Shown one piece after another: positions 56,104-64,000 of a stretch of 64,000 bases of DNA (the stretch's first letter is position 1; every line of letters starts with the position of its first letter). Source of the stretch: Shewanella marisflavi (GTDB lineage Bacteria; Pseudomonadota; Gammaproteobacteria; Enterobacterales; Shewanellaceae); contig NZ_JAKIKX010000010.1 in assembly GCF_023283925.1 (NCBI RefSeq), forward strand, positions 1 to 64,000. The letters are read 5' to 3'. The notes under the pieces were generated by a model. It was not told the origin of the DNA. It worked only from the letters and a program-made list of their open reading frames with translations, and made no database searches. The position numbers and the translations under genes were made by a program.

Positions 56104-56316
56104 CTAAGCCATCTTCGCTTCGTTATGTTGATTTTCGATTAACTCATTCAATTCAATAATGGCGCGTTTTACCTGAGGCAGACTCTGACGCGGCAGCAAA
56201 AATTTTCCTTTCTCAAACTCCAATCGTCCCAAATCCTTCACCCAGATCACTCCAGACACAAAGATACGGGCATGTTTGACAATTAATTTCGGTGCGTAGA
56301 CAGGAAAAACTCTCAT
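56104..56316 (-). CDS. YtfK-like protein (DUF1107)
   Basis: 70 residues. It begins MRVFPVYAPKLIVKHARIF and continues VKDLGRLEFEKGKFLLP, which lines up well with E. coli YtfK ([27 protein letters not shown] as I recall it, in parts). YtfK stimulates SpoT-dependent (p)ppGpp accumulation. ATG 56316 has GGAGG 4 bases upstream and is preferred over 56331. Confidence 0.8.
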   Translation of the reverse strand: MRVFPVYAPKLIVKHARIFVSGVIWVKDLGRLEFEKGKFLLPRQSLPQVKRAIIELNELIENQHNEAKMA

Positions 56317-56493
56317 GAGACCTCCAAGCAAGACTCTGCGTTCTTATTTTTATACTTAACTTCGACAGGATTTTTACCATGTTAGTTTCAATTTTTTGAG
56401 CATTTTTTTAGAGAAGCTTGAGCTAGATGCCATAGAACTAAAATTTTGTGTTGTCTATCAGACCAATAGATTAGAACAATAAAAAATTGTCAC

Positions 56494-56522
56494 TTGCCAA
56501 ATTTTTGACACCCTGTTAGATT
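56494..56522 (+). promoter_or_regulatory. Probable promoter of the candidate small RNA
   Basis: TTGCCA, 17-base spacer, TAGATT (56517-56522). A second -35-like TTGACA lies at 56505-56510 without a good -10. Confidence 0.45.
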
Positions 56523-56528
56523 GAAACT

Positions 56529-56602
56529 GTTACTCAGGGTAAATAGAGCTTTATAGCTCGATAACCGTATTTCCATAGCGACCGGAAATACGGTTTTTTT
56601 TA
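56529..56602 (+). ncRNA. Candidate small RNA, about 75 nt, ending in a strong terminator
   Basis: Downstream of a plausible promoter, the plus strand carries a small hairpin (GAGCTTTATAGCTC, 56547-56560) and then a 12-bp perfect terminator stem AACCGTATTTCC/GGAAATACGGTT (56563-56595) with eight T. No plus-strand gene lies upstream since zapB ended at 56083. I see no match to Spot 42 or other RNAs I can recall. Confidence 0.5.
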
Positions 56603-56613
56603 TTTTGGGCAAC

Positions 56614-56635
56614 AAAAAGGGGCGCTAGGCCCCTT
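56614..56635 (-). terminator. Terminator of dsbA
   Basis: AAGGGGC/GCCCCTT-type stem; the minus-strand transcript ends in U5, 19 bases past the dsbA stop. Confidence 0.85.
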
Positions 56636-56653
56636 TCGATAACAAGTTGACGA

Positions 56654-57265
56654 TTATTTCAAGCTAGTCAGGTAGTAAGCGATCTGCAGCAATTCGTCGT
56701 AAGACTTAATCGCACCCGTTTCAACACGGTACTTACCATTCACCACCAAAGCCGGTACGCCAGACAGTTTGGCATTCTCGGTAGCACGCTTCATCTGCGC
56801 CATCTGTGCACTCACCATAAATGAGTTCGCCGCAGCATCAAAATCCTTACCATCTATGCCATTGGCAATAAACAGTTTGCGAATATCGTCGCGGCTAGTG
56901 AAGCGTTGCTTCTTATCGTGAATCGCAGAGAAGAGAGCATGTTCCATCTTCTCTTCTACCTTCAGCTGGTGAGCCACCGCGAAGGCACGAGACATCTCAG
57001 GACCCATTTCACGGCCGATAAACTCTACGTGATTCTGCTTAAAGACCACGCCTTCAGGCAGGTTAGCCTTGATCTGTGGTACCTGAACCTTGGCGAAGTT
57101 GTAACAATGTGGACAGTAGAAAGAGAAAAACTCTGCGATCTCTGGCTTGGCAGTTGCCGGGCCTTCATTGATCACTGTGTAGTGAACTCCCTCTTTGTAG
57201 TCGGCGGCCAACACGGCCATAGGGGCAACCAAGAGTGCCAGTGCTACCAATAACGCTTTCTTCAT
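56654..57265 (-). CDS. dsbA: Thiol:disulfide interchange protein DsbA
   Basis: 203 residues with signal peptide (LVALALLVAPMAVLA). The thioredoxin-fold active site is Cys51-Pro-His-Cys54 in FYCPHCYNF, and the cis-proline loop is SGVPALVV. It introduces disulfides into periplasmic proteins. It sits downstream of srkA, as in E. coli, though here a 131-base gap suggests its own promoter too. Confidence 0.95.
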   Translation of the reverse strand: MKKALLVALALLVAPMAVLAADYKEGVHYTVINEGPATAKPEIAEFFSFYCPHCYNFAKVQVPQIKANLPEGVVFKQNHVEFIGREMGPEMSRAFAVAHQLKVEEKMEHALFSAIHDKKQRFTSRDDIRKLFIANGIDGKDFDAAANSFMVSAQMAQMKRATENAKLSGVPALVVNGKYRVETGAIKSYDELLQIAYYLTSLK

Positions 57266-57396
57266 TATACTTCCTTCTCAGTGCCTAAGCACTACTATGA
57301 CAATAAGATTGAACATACCTTAAAGTGGTTTGGAGTCCACCTCAAGGGGATAAGTTCATTTTTCTGTTACAAAAACTACGACGCAATTCCCGTTAA

Positions 57397-58398
57397 TTAA
57401 TAGGGTATCAGGCTGATCGATGGTTCATCTAATTTCGCCAACTGCTCCTTAAACGCCAAGATCTGCTGCTCCCAATATTTCTCCTCACCATACCAGGGGA
57501 AGTTCATTGGAAAGGCTGGATCTTGCCAGCGACGACTGAGCCAGGCGTTGTAATGCAACATGCGCATCGCCCGCAATGGCTCAATGAGATGCAACTGGCG
57601 ATTATCGAAGTCGCAAAACTCCTCGTAAGCCTCAAGCAACACCTCTAACTGCAAGGTCTGCTGCGCACGATCCCCTGCTAACATCATCCAGATATCCTGC
57701 ACTGCAGGACCCATCTTGGCATCGTCGAGATCCACAAATCCAGGGCCATCGGGTGTCCACAAAATATTACTGGGGTGCAGATCCCCATGCAGACGAATCG
57801 CTTCGGTGGGATATTGATGCCACAAGGATTTCGCCTTGGCCAGCACCTGCTCCACTATGGTGAAATAAGCCGTTTCCAGGCTGGCGGGCACATGTTGAGA
57901 TGCCTTAAGCCAGGCAAGAGATTCATCCCCCAACAAGGTCGGAGACAGGGTTTCGCGATAGGTAAATGGCCGCTGCTTGGCGAGAAGATGTATACGGCCG
58001 ATGAAATGCCCCACCTCCTCAAGCTGCGTCAGGTTATCGACTTCAAAGGCCCGCCCGCCCATAGAGGGGAATAGCGCAAACCTGTATCCCTGATAATCAT
58101 GCAGGGATCGCCCCTCGATAAGCACGGGCGACGCCACAGGGATCTCCTGAGCCTGTAACTCGGCGCAAAAATCATGCTCCTCCTGGATCTGTTCATTGCT
58201 CCAACGCTCTGGGCGATAAAACTTCACCACATAACGTCGACCGAGATCGCAGCGAAACTGGTAAACACGATTCTCATAACTGTTGAGCGCCAGCAGGCCT
58301 GTTTCAGGATAGATGCCCACAGATTCGATAGCGTCCATGATCAGATCAGGCGTTAACGCCTGAAAATGAAAGCCTGCGCCTTGCCGAGTGTCATTCAT
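57397..58398 (-). CDS. srkA: Stress response kinase SrkA (YihE)
   Basis: 333 residues, APH-like kinase fold. The nucleotide-binding Lys is in RYVVKFYRPERW, the catalytic loop is RLHGDLHPSNILW and the metal motif is FVDLDDAKMGPAVQDIW, all characteristic of YihE/SrkA. It counters stress-induced programmed death in E. coli. It overlaps the upstream DUF3630-like gene by 4 bases (ATGA). Confidence 0.93.
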   Translation of the reverse strand: MNDTRQGAGFHFQALTPDLIMDAIESVGIYPETGLLALNSYENRVYQFRCDLGRRYVVKFYRPERWSNEQIQEEHDFCAELQAQEIPVASPVLIEGRSLHDYQGYRFALFPSMGGRAFEVDNLTQLEEVGHFIGRIHLLAKQRPFTYRETLSPTLLGDESLAWLKASQHVPASLETAYFTIVEQVLAKAKSLWHQYPTEAIRLHGDLHPSNILWTPDGPGFVDLDDAKMGPAVQDIWMMLAGDRAQQTLQLEVLLEAYEEFCDFDNRQLHLIEPLRAMRMLHYNAWLSRRWQDPAFPMNFPWYGEEKYWEQQILAFKEQLAKLDEPSISLIPY

Positions 58399-58700
58399 CG
58401 CTGTGACTCCAATAGTGTGGCCAGATAAACCAGCACCTCAACATCATCGTCGCGCTCGACCGACAACCAGCAAACATCGCCGTAAAATTCATAGTTAAGC
58501 TGCAATAGGCTGCCCTCGAAATCCAGTAGCCATTGATGCCTGTCGGCGCCCCAATGGCGTTCTATCACTCGGCAATCGAGCGCCTTGACCAGCGCCTCAG
58601 CAAACAGCTCAAAACGGTCAAAATCGATTTCGGCAACAATCGACAGACTCTTCGCCTGCGGATCGACGCTGATGGTGCTGATCTTCATCTCTTGATTCAT
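58395..58700 (-). CDS. DUF3630-like small protein upstream of srkA
   Basis: 101 residues, cytoplasmic, acidic. LDCRVIERHWGADRHQWLLDFEG and YEFYGDVCWLSVE are the recognisable blocks of the family found next to srkA in Shewanella and vibrios. Function unknown. Start ATG 58700; a GTG 58703 or ATG 58688 is possible. Coupled to srkA by an ATGA overlap. Confidence 0.7.
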   Translation of the reverse strand: MNQEMKISTISVDPQAKSLSIVAEIDFDRFELFAEALVKALDCRVIERHWGADRHQWLLDFEGSLLQLNYEFYGDVCWLSVERDDDVEVLVYLATLLESQR

Positions 58701-58751
58701 CACTTTACCTAGGGTTACCCCATTCTCTTAACGCTTATTCATTTCATCAGG

Positions 58752-60206
58752 CTAACTGCTGCAGGACATGATCAGCCCCTGGCCCCACTCGGGTGGCCGC
58801 TTGGCAAAGTCCTCTTTATTAGGCTGCTCATCGAAGGGGCGGGTCAGTAATTGGTGCAGCTCTGCCAGCGGCTGAGTATTACCCTCTTCACAGGCGATAA
58901 TCGCCTCCTGAGCCAGATAATTCCGCAGCACATACTTAGGATTAACTTGTGCCCTCGCTGCTTGCCAGCTGGCTACATCGCTCACCTTGCCCAAGCGGTC
59001 TTGATAGTTGCGATACCAGGCGTCAAAACCCGCCAGCTCGACAAAGTCATCCCTGAGCGAAGAAAACTGACTGCTCGGGTCCAACTGGGCAAAGCGGCGC
59101 CAAGTATTGGTGTGATCCAGGCGATTGGCTTCCATCAACTGAGTAAAGGCGCCAATCAGCTTAAGATCTGCGTCATCTTGCTCGCTGCTCGCCGCTTCTG
59201 CCGAGCCAATCCCCAATTTGCCGCGCATCAAGACCAGATATGCCTGCACCAGATGGTGCTGGTATGTATTCAAGGCGGCAATTAAGTCATCGGAGGCGAT
59301 CAGAGGCACGACCGCCTGAGCCAGACGCTGCAGGTTCCACAGTCCGATACCCGGCTGCTGGCCGAAGGCATACCGACCATCGGGATCTGAATGGTTACAG
59401 ATGAAGTCCTCCTCGAAGGTATCGAGAAAGGCGAAGGGGCCAAAGTCGAAGCTATCGCCGAGTATCGACATGTTATCGGTATTCATCACCCCATGGGCAA
59501 AACCTATGGCCTGCCAGTGGGCAATCAACTTAGCCGTATCGGCGACGACCCGGTTAAACCAGGCTATATAACCGGCCTGATCACAGCTTAAATCGGGATA
59601 ATGTTGGGTCAGGGTAAAGTCGAGCAACTGCTTGAGCTTCTCTTTGCTGCCCTGTTCACTATGACAAAAATATTCGAAATGGCCGAAACGAATATGACTC
59701 TTGGCCAGACGCACGGTTATCGCCGCTGATTCCTGGGTTTCTCGCCATACCGGCAGATCTGAACCTATGACCGCCAAGGCACGAGTGGTAGGTATATTGA
59801 GATGGTGCAGCGCCTCGGACACCAAAAATTCCCGCACCGCACTGCGCATCACGGCGCGGCCATCACCATGGCGAGAATAAGGCGTCATACCGGCCCCTTT
59901 TAGGGCCACATCCCAATAACCCTGCGGACCCTCGGCTTCGCCGAGAATAATAGAGCGGCCATCGCCCAGTTGCGGCGAATACCCACCAAACTGATGTCCG
60001 CTGTAGACTTGGGCGTAATAACTCGCCCCGTCAATGGCTTGGTTTCCGGCGAGCCCTTGCAGTAGCTGCTCATCGGGCTGGTCGAGACCGATGAGCTTGG
60101 CAGCATCTTGGCTCCAGGCCAACCACTGAGGTCGCGGTAAGCCCTGGGGCGTCACCCGAGAATAGAAACCATGGAGCTGGTCGACATAATCTTGTTTAAA
60201 CTTCAT
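58752..60206 (-). CDS. selO: Protein adenylyltransferase SelO (YdiU/UPF0061)
   Basis: 484 residues, a pseudokinase-fold enzyme that AMPylates proteins under redox stress. [32 protein letters not shown] and [20 protein letters not shown] (metal Asn/Asp) are all present. The C-terminus MSCSS has Cys third from the end, the position of selenocysteine in the eukaryotic protein. ATG 60206 is chosen over a start 7 codons upstream. Confidence 0.95.
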   Translation of the reverse strand: MKFKQDYVDQLHGFYSRVTPQGLPRPQWLAWSQDAAKLIGLDQPDEQLLQGLAGNQAIDGASYYAQVYSGHQFGGYSPQLGDGRSIILGEAEGPQGYWDVALKGAGMTPYSRHGDGRAVMRSAVREFLVSEALHHLNIPTTRALAVIGSDLPVWRETQESAAITVRLAKSHIRFGHFEYFCHSEQGSKEKLKQLLDFTLTQHYPDLSCDQAGYIAWFNRVVADTAKLIAHWQAIGFAHGVMNTDNMSILGDSFDFGPFAFLDTFEEDFICNHSDPDGRYAFGQQPGIGLWNLQRLAQAVVPLIASDDLIAALNTYQHHLVQAYLVLMRGKLGIGSAEAASSEQDDADLKLIGAFTQLMEANRLDHTNTWRRFAQLDPSSQFSSLRDDFVELAGFDAWYRNYQDRLGKVSDVASWQAARAQVNPKYVLRNYLAQEAIIACEEGNTQPLAELHQLLTRPFDEQPNKEDFAKRPPEWGQGLIMSCSS

Positions 60207-60223
60207 TGGCTTGCCCCTAGATT

Positions 60224-60535
60224 TCACTGGCTTACCAAAGTTTCCATGCGCTGACAGCTAAGCTGACCGTCATCTTTTACCTCGCAGAGGTAACCACATT
60301 GATAACGTCCGTTGCCAGTTTGACTCAATTTAACCATACCCGCCCCCTTTGCCAGACACTGGTCGAGTTGCTGATAGTAACCGGCGATATGCTTATCCAA
60401 GCTACCTGCGTTCTGCGAAACCATCTGCTGGCCATCGCTCTTCGCATCCGGATAGTAAAACAGTGTCCACTGTGGCACTTCAGTACACGCCGTTACCGTT
60501 AATAGTAACGCCACACTCACTATAAAGCTGCGCAT
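60224..60535 (-). CDS. Small lipoprotein of unknown function
   Basis: 103 residues. The signal peptide ends in lipobox TVTAC (Cys17). The mature part begins [19 protein letters not shown] and has four more Cys in a pattern ([18 protein letters not shown]), perhaps two disulfides. ATG 60535 has AGGAG upstream; the longer open frame runs through the upstream repeats and is rejected. Not recognised further. Confidence 0.7.
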   Translation of the reverse strand: MRSFIVSVALLLTVTACTEVPQWTLFYYPDAKSDGQQMVSQNAGSLDKHIAGYYQQLDQCLAKGAGMVKLSQTGNGRYQCGYLCEVKDDGQLSCQRMETLVSQ

Positions 60536-60836
60536 TTTGATCTCCTGTTCACCACAGATTACCGAGCTATGGAGCGTCATCGACGCCCACCTCATAAAGA
60601 GATAAATGTTCCAGACATAACGCCATTCTCTTTCCTTCCATGGGCAAATGGCATAAATGTTCCGGACATAACGCCATTTCCTTTCCATCCATGGGACTCT
60701 TATCAGTCATCCTGCGGATAGGGCATAAATGTTCCGGACATAAAAAAGGCGACACTCAGTTCGCCTCTTTAAGTTTATCTTGACTAGTTTACACGGCTAT
60801 TGGCCGAGATGCAGTAGATTACTGCTGCGCATTAAA
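60536..60836. repeat. Intergenic repeats: two 43-bp copies and one partial copy
   Basis: Copies at 60602-60644 and 60653-60695 match at about 39 of 43 bases; a third, 19-base copy lies at 60725-60743. All start ATAAATGTTCCRGACATAA and carry CCATGGG at the end in the full copies. The last copy abuts the terminator of the next gene. No gene is seen in the gap. Confidence 0.8.
60742..60769 (-). terminator. Terminator of the Pro-Glu-repeat protein gene
   Basis: AGGCGA/TCGCCT stem; on the minus strand it is followed by U6. Confidence 0.8.
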
Positions 60837-61625
<789 letters not shown>

Positions 61626-61946
61626 TATCATCCACCGTTGATTATTCGTGCCCAGTATCAGGCATTTTCATATCGTAAATTTGTCTAGATAGTAACCGAT
61701 ATTATTAGTCGATTCTCTTGCTATAAATCAAATATTTATACCTCTTTTTCCCTCGGGTATCAAAAAGAGCGCCCAAAATCATGCTTAGGGGGTAAAAATA
61801 GCGGTTCATCCCTCATCCTTCCGGGGCAATTACGCCAGATAAAAGCACTATTTTGTGCGCATCTTCATAATTTCGAGCACAGCTTTTGTGTTCCATAACG
61901 CCTCGGGCTAGGCTAGCTATAACCCAGTAAAGAAGTCGGATATTGT
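61626..61946. other. Intergenic region between divergent genes
   Basis: Divergent upstream region of the Pro-Glu protein and the YgbA-like gene, about 320 bases, AT-rich. I see no gene and no NsrR-like palindrome. Confidence 0.35.
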
Positions 61947-62348
61947 ATGAGCCAAGAGATTCTAAGTGGTAAGTTACTGCGAGAGTTTAAAACGATCGCC
62001 GCCATGGTACATATCTATTGCAAGGATCATTGCGAGGCAAAGGGCGATGTCGCCAACTGCCCAGCATGCAGTGAATTTCTCGATTATGCTCACACCCGGT
62101 TAGACCGCTGCCCTTACGGCCAAGACAAACCCACCTGCAACAAATGTCCTGTGCATTGCTATAAGCCAGAGCCCAAGGCTAAGGCACGTGAGATCATGAT
62201 CTATTCAGGTCCACGCATGCTGTTGCCCCACCCTATTATGGCCATTCGCCATCTCTGGGCAGAGCGCGGCCCAGTACCGGGCAAGCCACCCGCGGCCGCA
62301 TCGAATCGTCATCAGCGTCTGGCCAAAGAACAAAAATCGGTCTCTTAA
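61947..62348 (+). CDS. YgbA-like protein (nitrous-oxide-stimulated promoter family)
   Basis: 133 residues with eight conserved Cys. YCKDHCEAKGDVANCPAC, RCPYGQDKPTCNKCPVHCYKP and IMIYSGPRMLLPHP are the family blocks. In enterics the homologue is induced by nitric oxide through NsrR and helps recovery from nitrosative stress. The cysteines suggest an iron-sulfur or zinc site. Confidence 0.85.
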   Translation: MSQEILSGKLLREFKTIAAMVHIYCKDHCEAKGDVANCPACSEFLDYAHTRLDRCPYGQDKPTCNKCPVHCYKPEPKAKAREIMIYSGPRMLLPHPIMAIRHLWAERGPVPGKPPAAASNRHQRLAKEQKSVS

Positions 62349-62472
62349 GGTAGGAGTGATAACCCAAGGTTAACCCGTTATTTCCAAGCCGGCATCAGCG
62401 GCTTAACCCCAGGCATTTTTTCGCGTTAAACCTGGGCGATAGGCTTGCCTATTAAGCTGTTTTACGTCGACA

Positions 62473-63360
62473 ATGAGCAGCATGAACACACTCTCGCACG
62501 GCTTGTTATTTGAAGGATACTGGTGGCTCTCCCTATTGGGCGGCCTGCATTGTATCGGTCTTGCCCTGTATCTGCGTTATCTGTATCACGACCGGAATGA
62601 CAACCATAAGCTGCTCGGCGCCATCTTTAGCTTACTCGCCCTCTATTTTCTGACCGGCCTACTCAATAGAGAAAACTCACCAGTGCCATTAGAGCTACTG
62701 TTTGTCTTGATCATCCCGGCCTATTTTCTGTTGATGCCCATGCTCTATCTTTATTGCTATCGCAGCCTGCATGATGTCAAACGGCCTATCGGTATGTCGC
62801 AACACTTCCTACCCGCCTTCGCCCTGGTCGTCTTAATAGGCCTGAGCATGCTGTTTAGTGACCAGATGCGCCACATCCTCTTGATGCAAGATCTCATACT
62901 GCTCAACCATGTCACCTTACTCGGGTCGCTACTGCCCGTGCTGCTTATCTTACAAACCTGCTTCTACTTCTTTGCCATCGTAAGATTATTGCGACAATTT
63001 AGAGGCCGGGCACACAGGCTCCATCAAGACAGTCTCAAAGACATTAAATTCAGGTGGCTACTGGCCCTTACCCTAGCTTTGTTGACCAACTGGTTAATGC
63101 GCATGGGCTTAGTCATACTGCCCTACCTGCTGGGTGATAAGGTGAGCCTGGCAGCGCAGGCAAGTACCCGCCTGTTTCTGCTGCTCAGTCTCTATCTACT
63201 GGCCCTCTATGGCCTGAAGCAGATCACCATATCGGCCTACCTTAGGGGTCGCCTCTCTCCCGAACTCAAGTCCCAGAATGGCCCTAGCAGCAGTCGTCAA
63301 CTGCTCGACGCCGAAGAGCTCAACTATCTGCAACAACTGCTGCGATCCGACAAAAAATAA
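62473..63360 (+). CDS. 7TM membrane protein resembling the sensor half of membrane AraC regulators
   Basis: 295 residues with about seven hydrophobic helices between 18 and 240, then a short cytoplasmic tail (SRQLLDAEELNYLQQLLRSDKK) and stop. Membrane-bound AraC-type regulators of Shewanella have this 7TM layout and then an HTH_18 domain right after a tail like this. Here no HTH follows in any frame. It may be a truncated regulator or a stand-alone membrane sensor. Start could be 62473 or ATG 62482. Confidence 0.65.
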   Translation: MSSMNTLSHGLLFEGYWWLSLLGGLHCIGLALYLRYLYHDRNDNHKLLGAIFSLLALYFLTGLLNRENSPVPLELLFVLIIPAYFLLMPMLYLYCYRSLHDVKRPIGMSQHFLPAFALVVLIGLSMLFSDQMRHILLMQDLILLNHVTLLGSLLPVLLILQTCFYFFAIVRLLRQFRGRAHRLHQDSLKDIKFRWLLALTLALLTNWLMRMGLVILPYLLGDKVSLAAQASTRLFLLLSLYLLALYGLKQITISAYLRGRLSPELKSQNGPSSSRQLLDAEELNYLQQLLRSDKK

Positions 63361-63461
63361 TTAACGCAATTTATACCAAAGCGGTTTTGCGTTAATGTAT
63401 CCGGGCTTAAACACCTCAATAAACAAGAAATACTCAAGCAATCACGACAGAAGGGATCAAG

Positions 63462-64000
63462 ATGGGAAGGGGATATAAACTCACCACACTAGCGGTGATC
63501 TGTGCGGGCGCCATGGGGCTAGGAAGCAGCGTTTATGCCGGTGAACGTACTCACCAGATCACCACGGACGACTTTTTTACTATAGGCAACATGGGCAACG
63601 TTAAGCTCAGCCCTGACGGCAAACATGCCATCTGGCTGGAGTCCCGCTGGGATAAAGAGCTCGACAAGGCACAAAAAGACCTCTGGCTCATCGATACCAA
63701 GTCACGTAAGACCCGTCGCCTGACCTTTACCAACGAGAGCGAGTCCAGCCCTCAGTGGAGTCCTGACGGCAGCTACGTCTACTACCTGGTCAAGCAAACC
63801 CGCGAAGAGAACAAAGCCCCCTATAACGGCAAGGCTCAAGTATTTAGAATCGCCGTTAACGCCTCAGAAGCCGTGCCCATCACCAAAGAGGCCGAAGGGG
63901 TAAAACAGTTCCAGCTCAGTCAAGATGGTAAGAGCCTCTACTTCCTCGCCAACAAGAGCACCACAGACAAAGATATCTGGGCCGATATGCGTGCCAAACA
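63462..64000 (+). CDS. S9-type (prolyl oligopeptidase-like) peptidase, N-terminal part, cut by window end
   Basis: The open frame runs from ATG 63462 (AAGGGA 5 bases upstream) to the last base. A signal peptide (LAVICAGAMGLGSSVYAG) is followed by beta-propeller blades of TolB/S9 type: VKLSPDGKHAIWLES, PQWSPDGSYVYYL and FQLSQDGKSLYFL. The catalytic alpha/beta-hydrolase domain would lie beyond the window. Likely a secreted dipeptidyl peptidase. Confidence 0.85.
   Translation, partial: MGRGYKLTTLAVICAGAMGLGSSVYAGERTHQITTDDFFTIGNMGNVKLSPDGKHAIWLESRWDKELDKAQKDLWLIDTKSRKTRRLTFTNESESSPQWSPDGSYVYYLVKQTREENKAPYNGKAQVFRIAVNASEAVPITKEAEGVKQFQLSQDGKSLYFLANKSTTDKDIWADMRAK

Larger units (their letters stand above)
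56317..56653. other. Intergenic region with candidate small RNA and two facing terminators
   Basis: Between the divergently placed ytfK-like gene and dsbA (both minus). It holds a plus-strand promoter/terminator pair (56494-56602) and the dsbA terminator at 56614-56635. No protein gene is seen. Confidence 0.5.

Noticed and set aside
56510..56602. Spot 42 (spf) RNA
   Set aside because: Sequence does not resemble the conserved Spot 42 5' region, and polA is not adjacent.
60602..60743. CRISPR-like array
   Set aside because: Only two full repeats and one partial, unequal spacing (51 and 72 bases), spacers of 8 and 29 bases, and no cas genes.
61880..61946. NsrR site upstream of the YgbA-like gene
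   Set aside because: No AAGATGYA-type dyad is visible in the upstream region.

Overview
The window looks like a chromosomal segment of a marine gammaproteobacterium, almost certainly a Shewanella or close relative. Three things point there: the gene order of the BpfA/LapA-type biofilm adhesin locus, a periplasmic flavoprotein paired with a tetraheme cytochrome c and porins, and neighbour sets such as yifB/comM next to ilv genes and dsbA next to srkA. Nearly all of the window is ordinary vertical-looking chromosome. I see no insertion sequence, prophage, integrase or CRISPR array. Names are family-level assignments read from the sequence; no database was consulted.

Layout. (1) 1-12738, all on +: the C-terminal end of a giant RTX adhesin, its type I secretion ABC transporter, membrane fusion protein and TolC-like channel, an OmpA-like lipoprotein, the LapG-type periplasmic cysteine protease and the LapD-type c-di-GMP receptor. 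Together they export the adhesin and release it when c-di-GMP falls. (2) 12775-13366: a minus-strand tRNA operon (Arg-CCG, His-GTG and two identical Pro-TGG) with promoter and terminator. (3) 13.5-25.5 kb: a GAF-GAF-GGDEF-EAL protein, Rep helicase, UbiK, a PAP2 phosphatase, an Lrp-type regulator, an NSS transporter, a secreted amidohydrolase, a TetR regulator and a small heat-shock protein. (4) 26-41.9 kb: an alanine-glyoxylate-type aminotransferase, then the branched-chain amino acid operon ilvGMEDA behind an attenuator with a leader-peptide gene (ilvL), then ilvC with divergent ilvY, a solute-binding protein, a diguanylate cyclase, a CorC-like protein and comM. (5) 41.9-46.6 kb: two tandem PlsC-type acyltransferases, a GntR/FCD regulator with palindromic operators, a lipoprotein and a second branched-chain aminotransferase.

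(6) 46.7-53.1 kb is the most interesting region. It holds a TetR regulator with a cysteine-rich tail, a Tat-exported flavoprotein of the fumarate/urocanate/methacrylate reductase class, a tetraheme cytochrome c, two outer-membrane porins and a periplasmic cupin whose metal ligands are spaced as in cupin DMSP lyases. The flavoprotein gene and the cupin gene, 4.4 kb apart, carry the same roughly 89-bp promoter: an inverted repeat TTATTCG-N12-CGAATAA, a CRP-like site and a -10 element, all at identical spacing. I infer a co-regulated periplasmic respiratory module in which the cupin may produce, or otherwise handle, the unsaturated acid that the flavoprotein reduces.

(7) 53.1-64 kb: an alpha/beta hydrolase, an outer-membrane barrel protein, Rof, ZapB, a YtfK-like protein, a candidate small RNA, DsbA, SrkA, a DUF3630-like protein, SelO, a lipoprotein, a Pro-Glu-repeat membrane protein, a YgbA-like protein, a 7TM protein that appears to lack an expected C-terminal DNA-binding domain, and the start of an S9-type peptidase cut by the window end.
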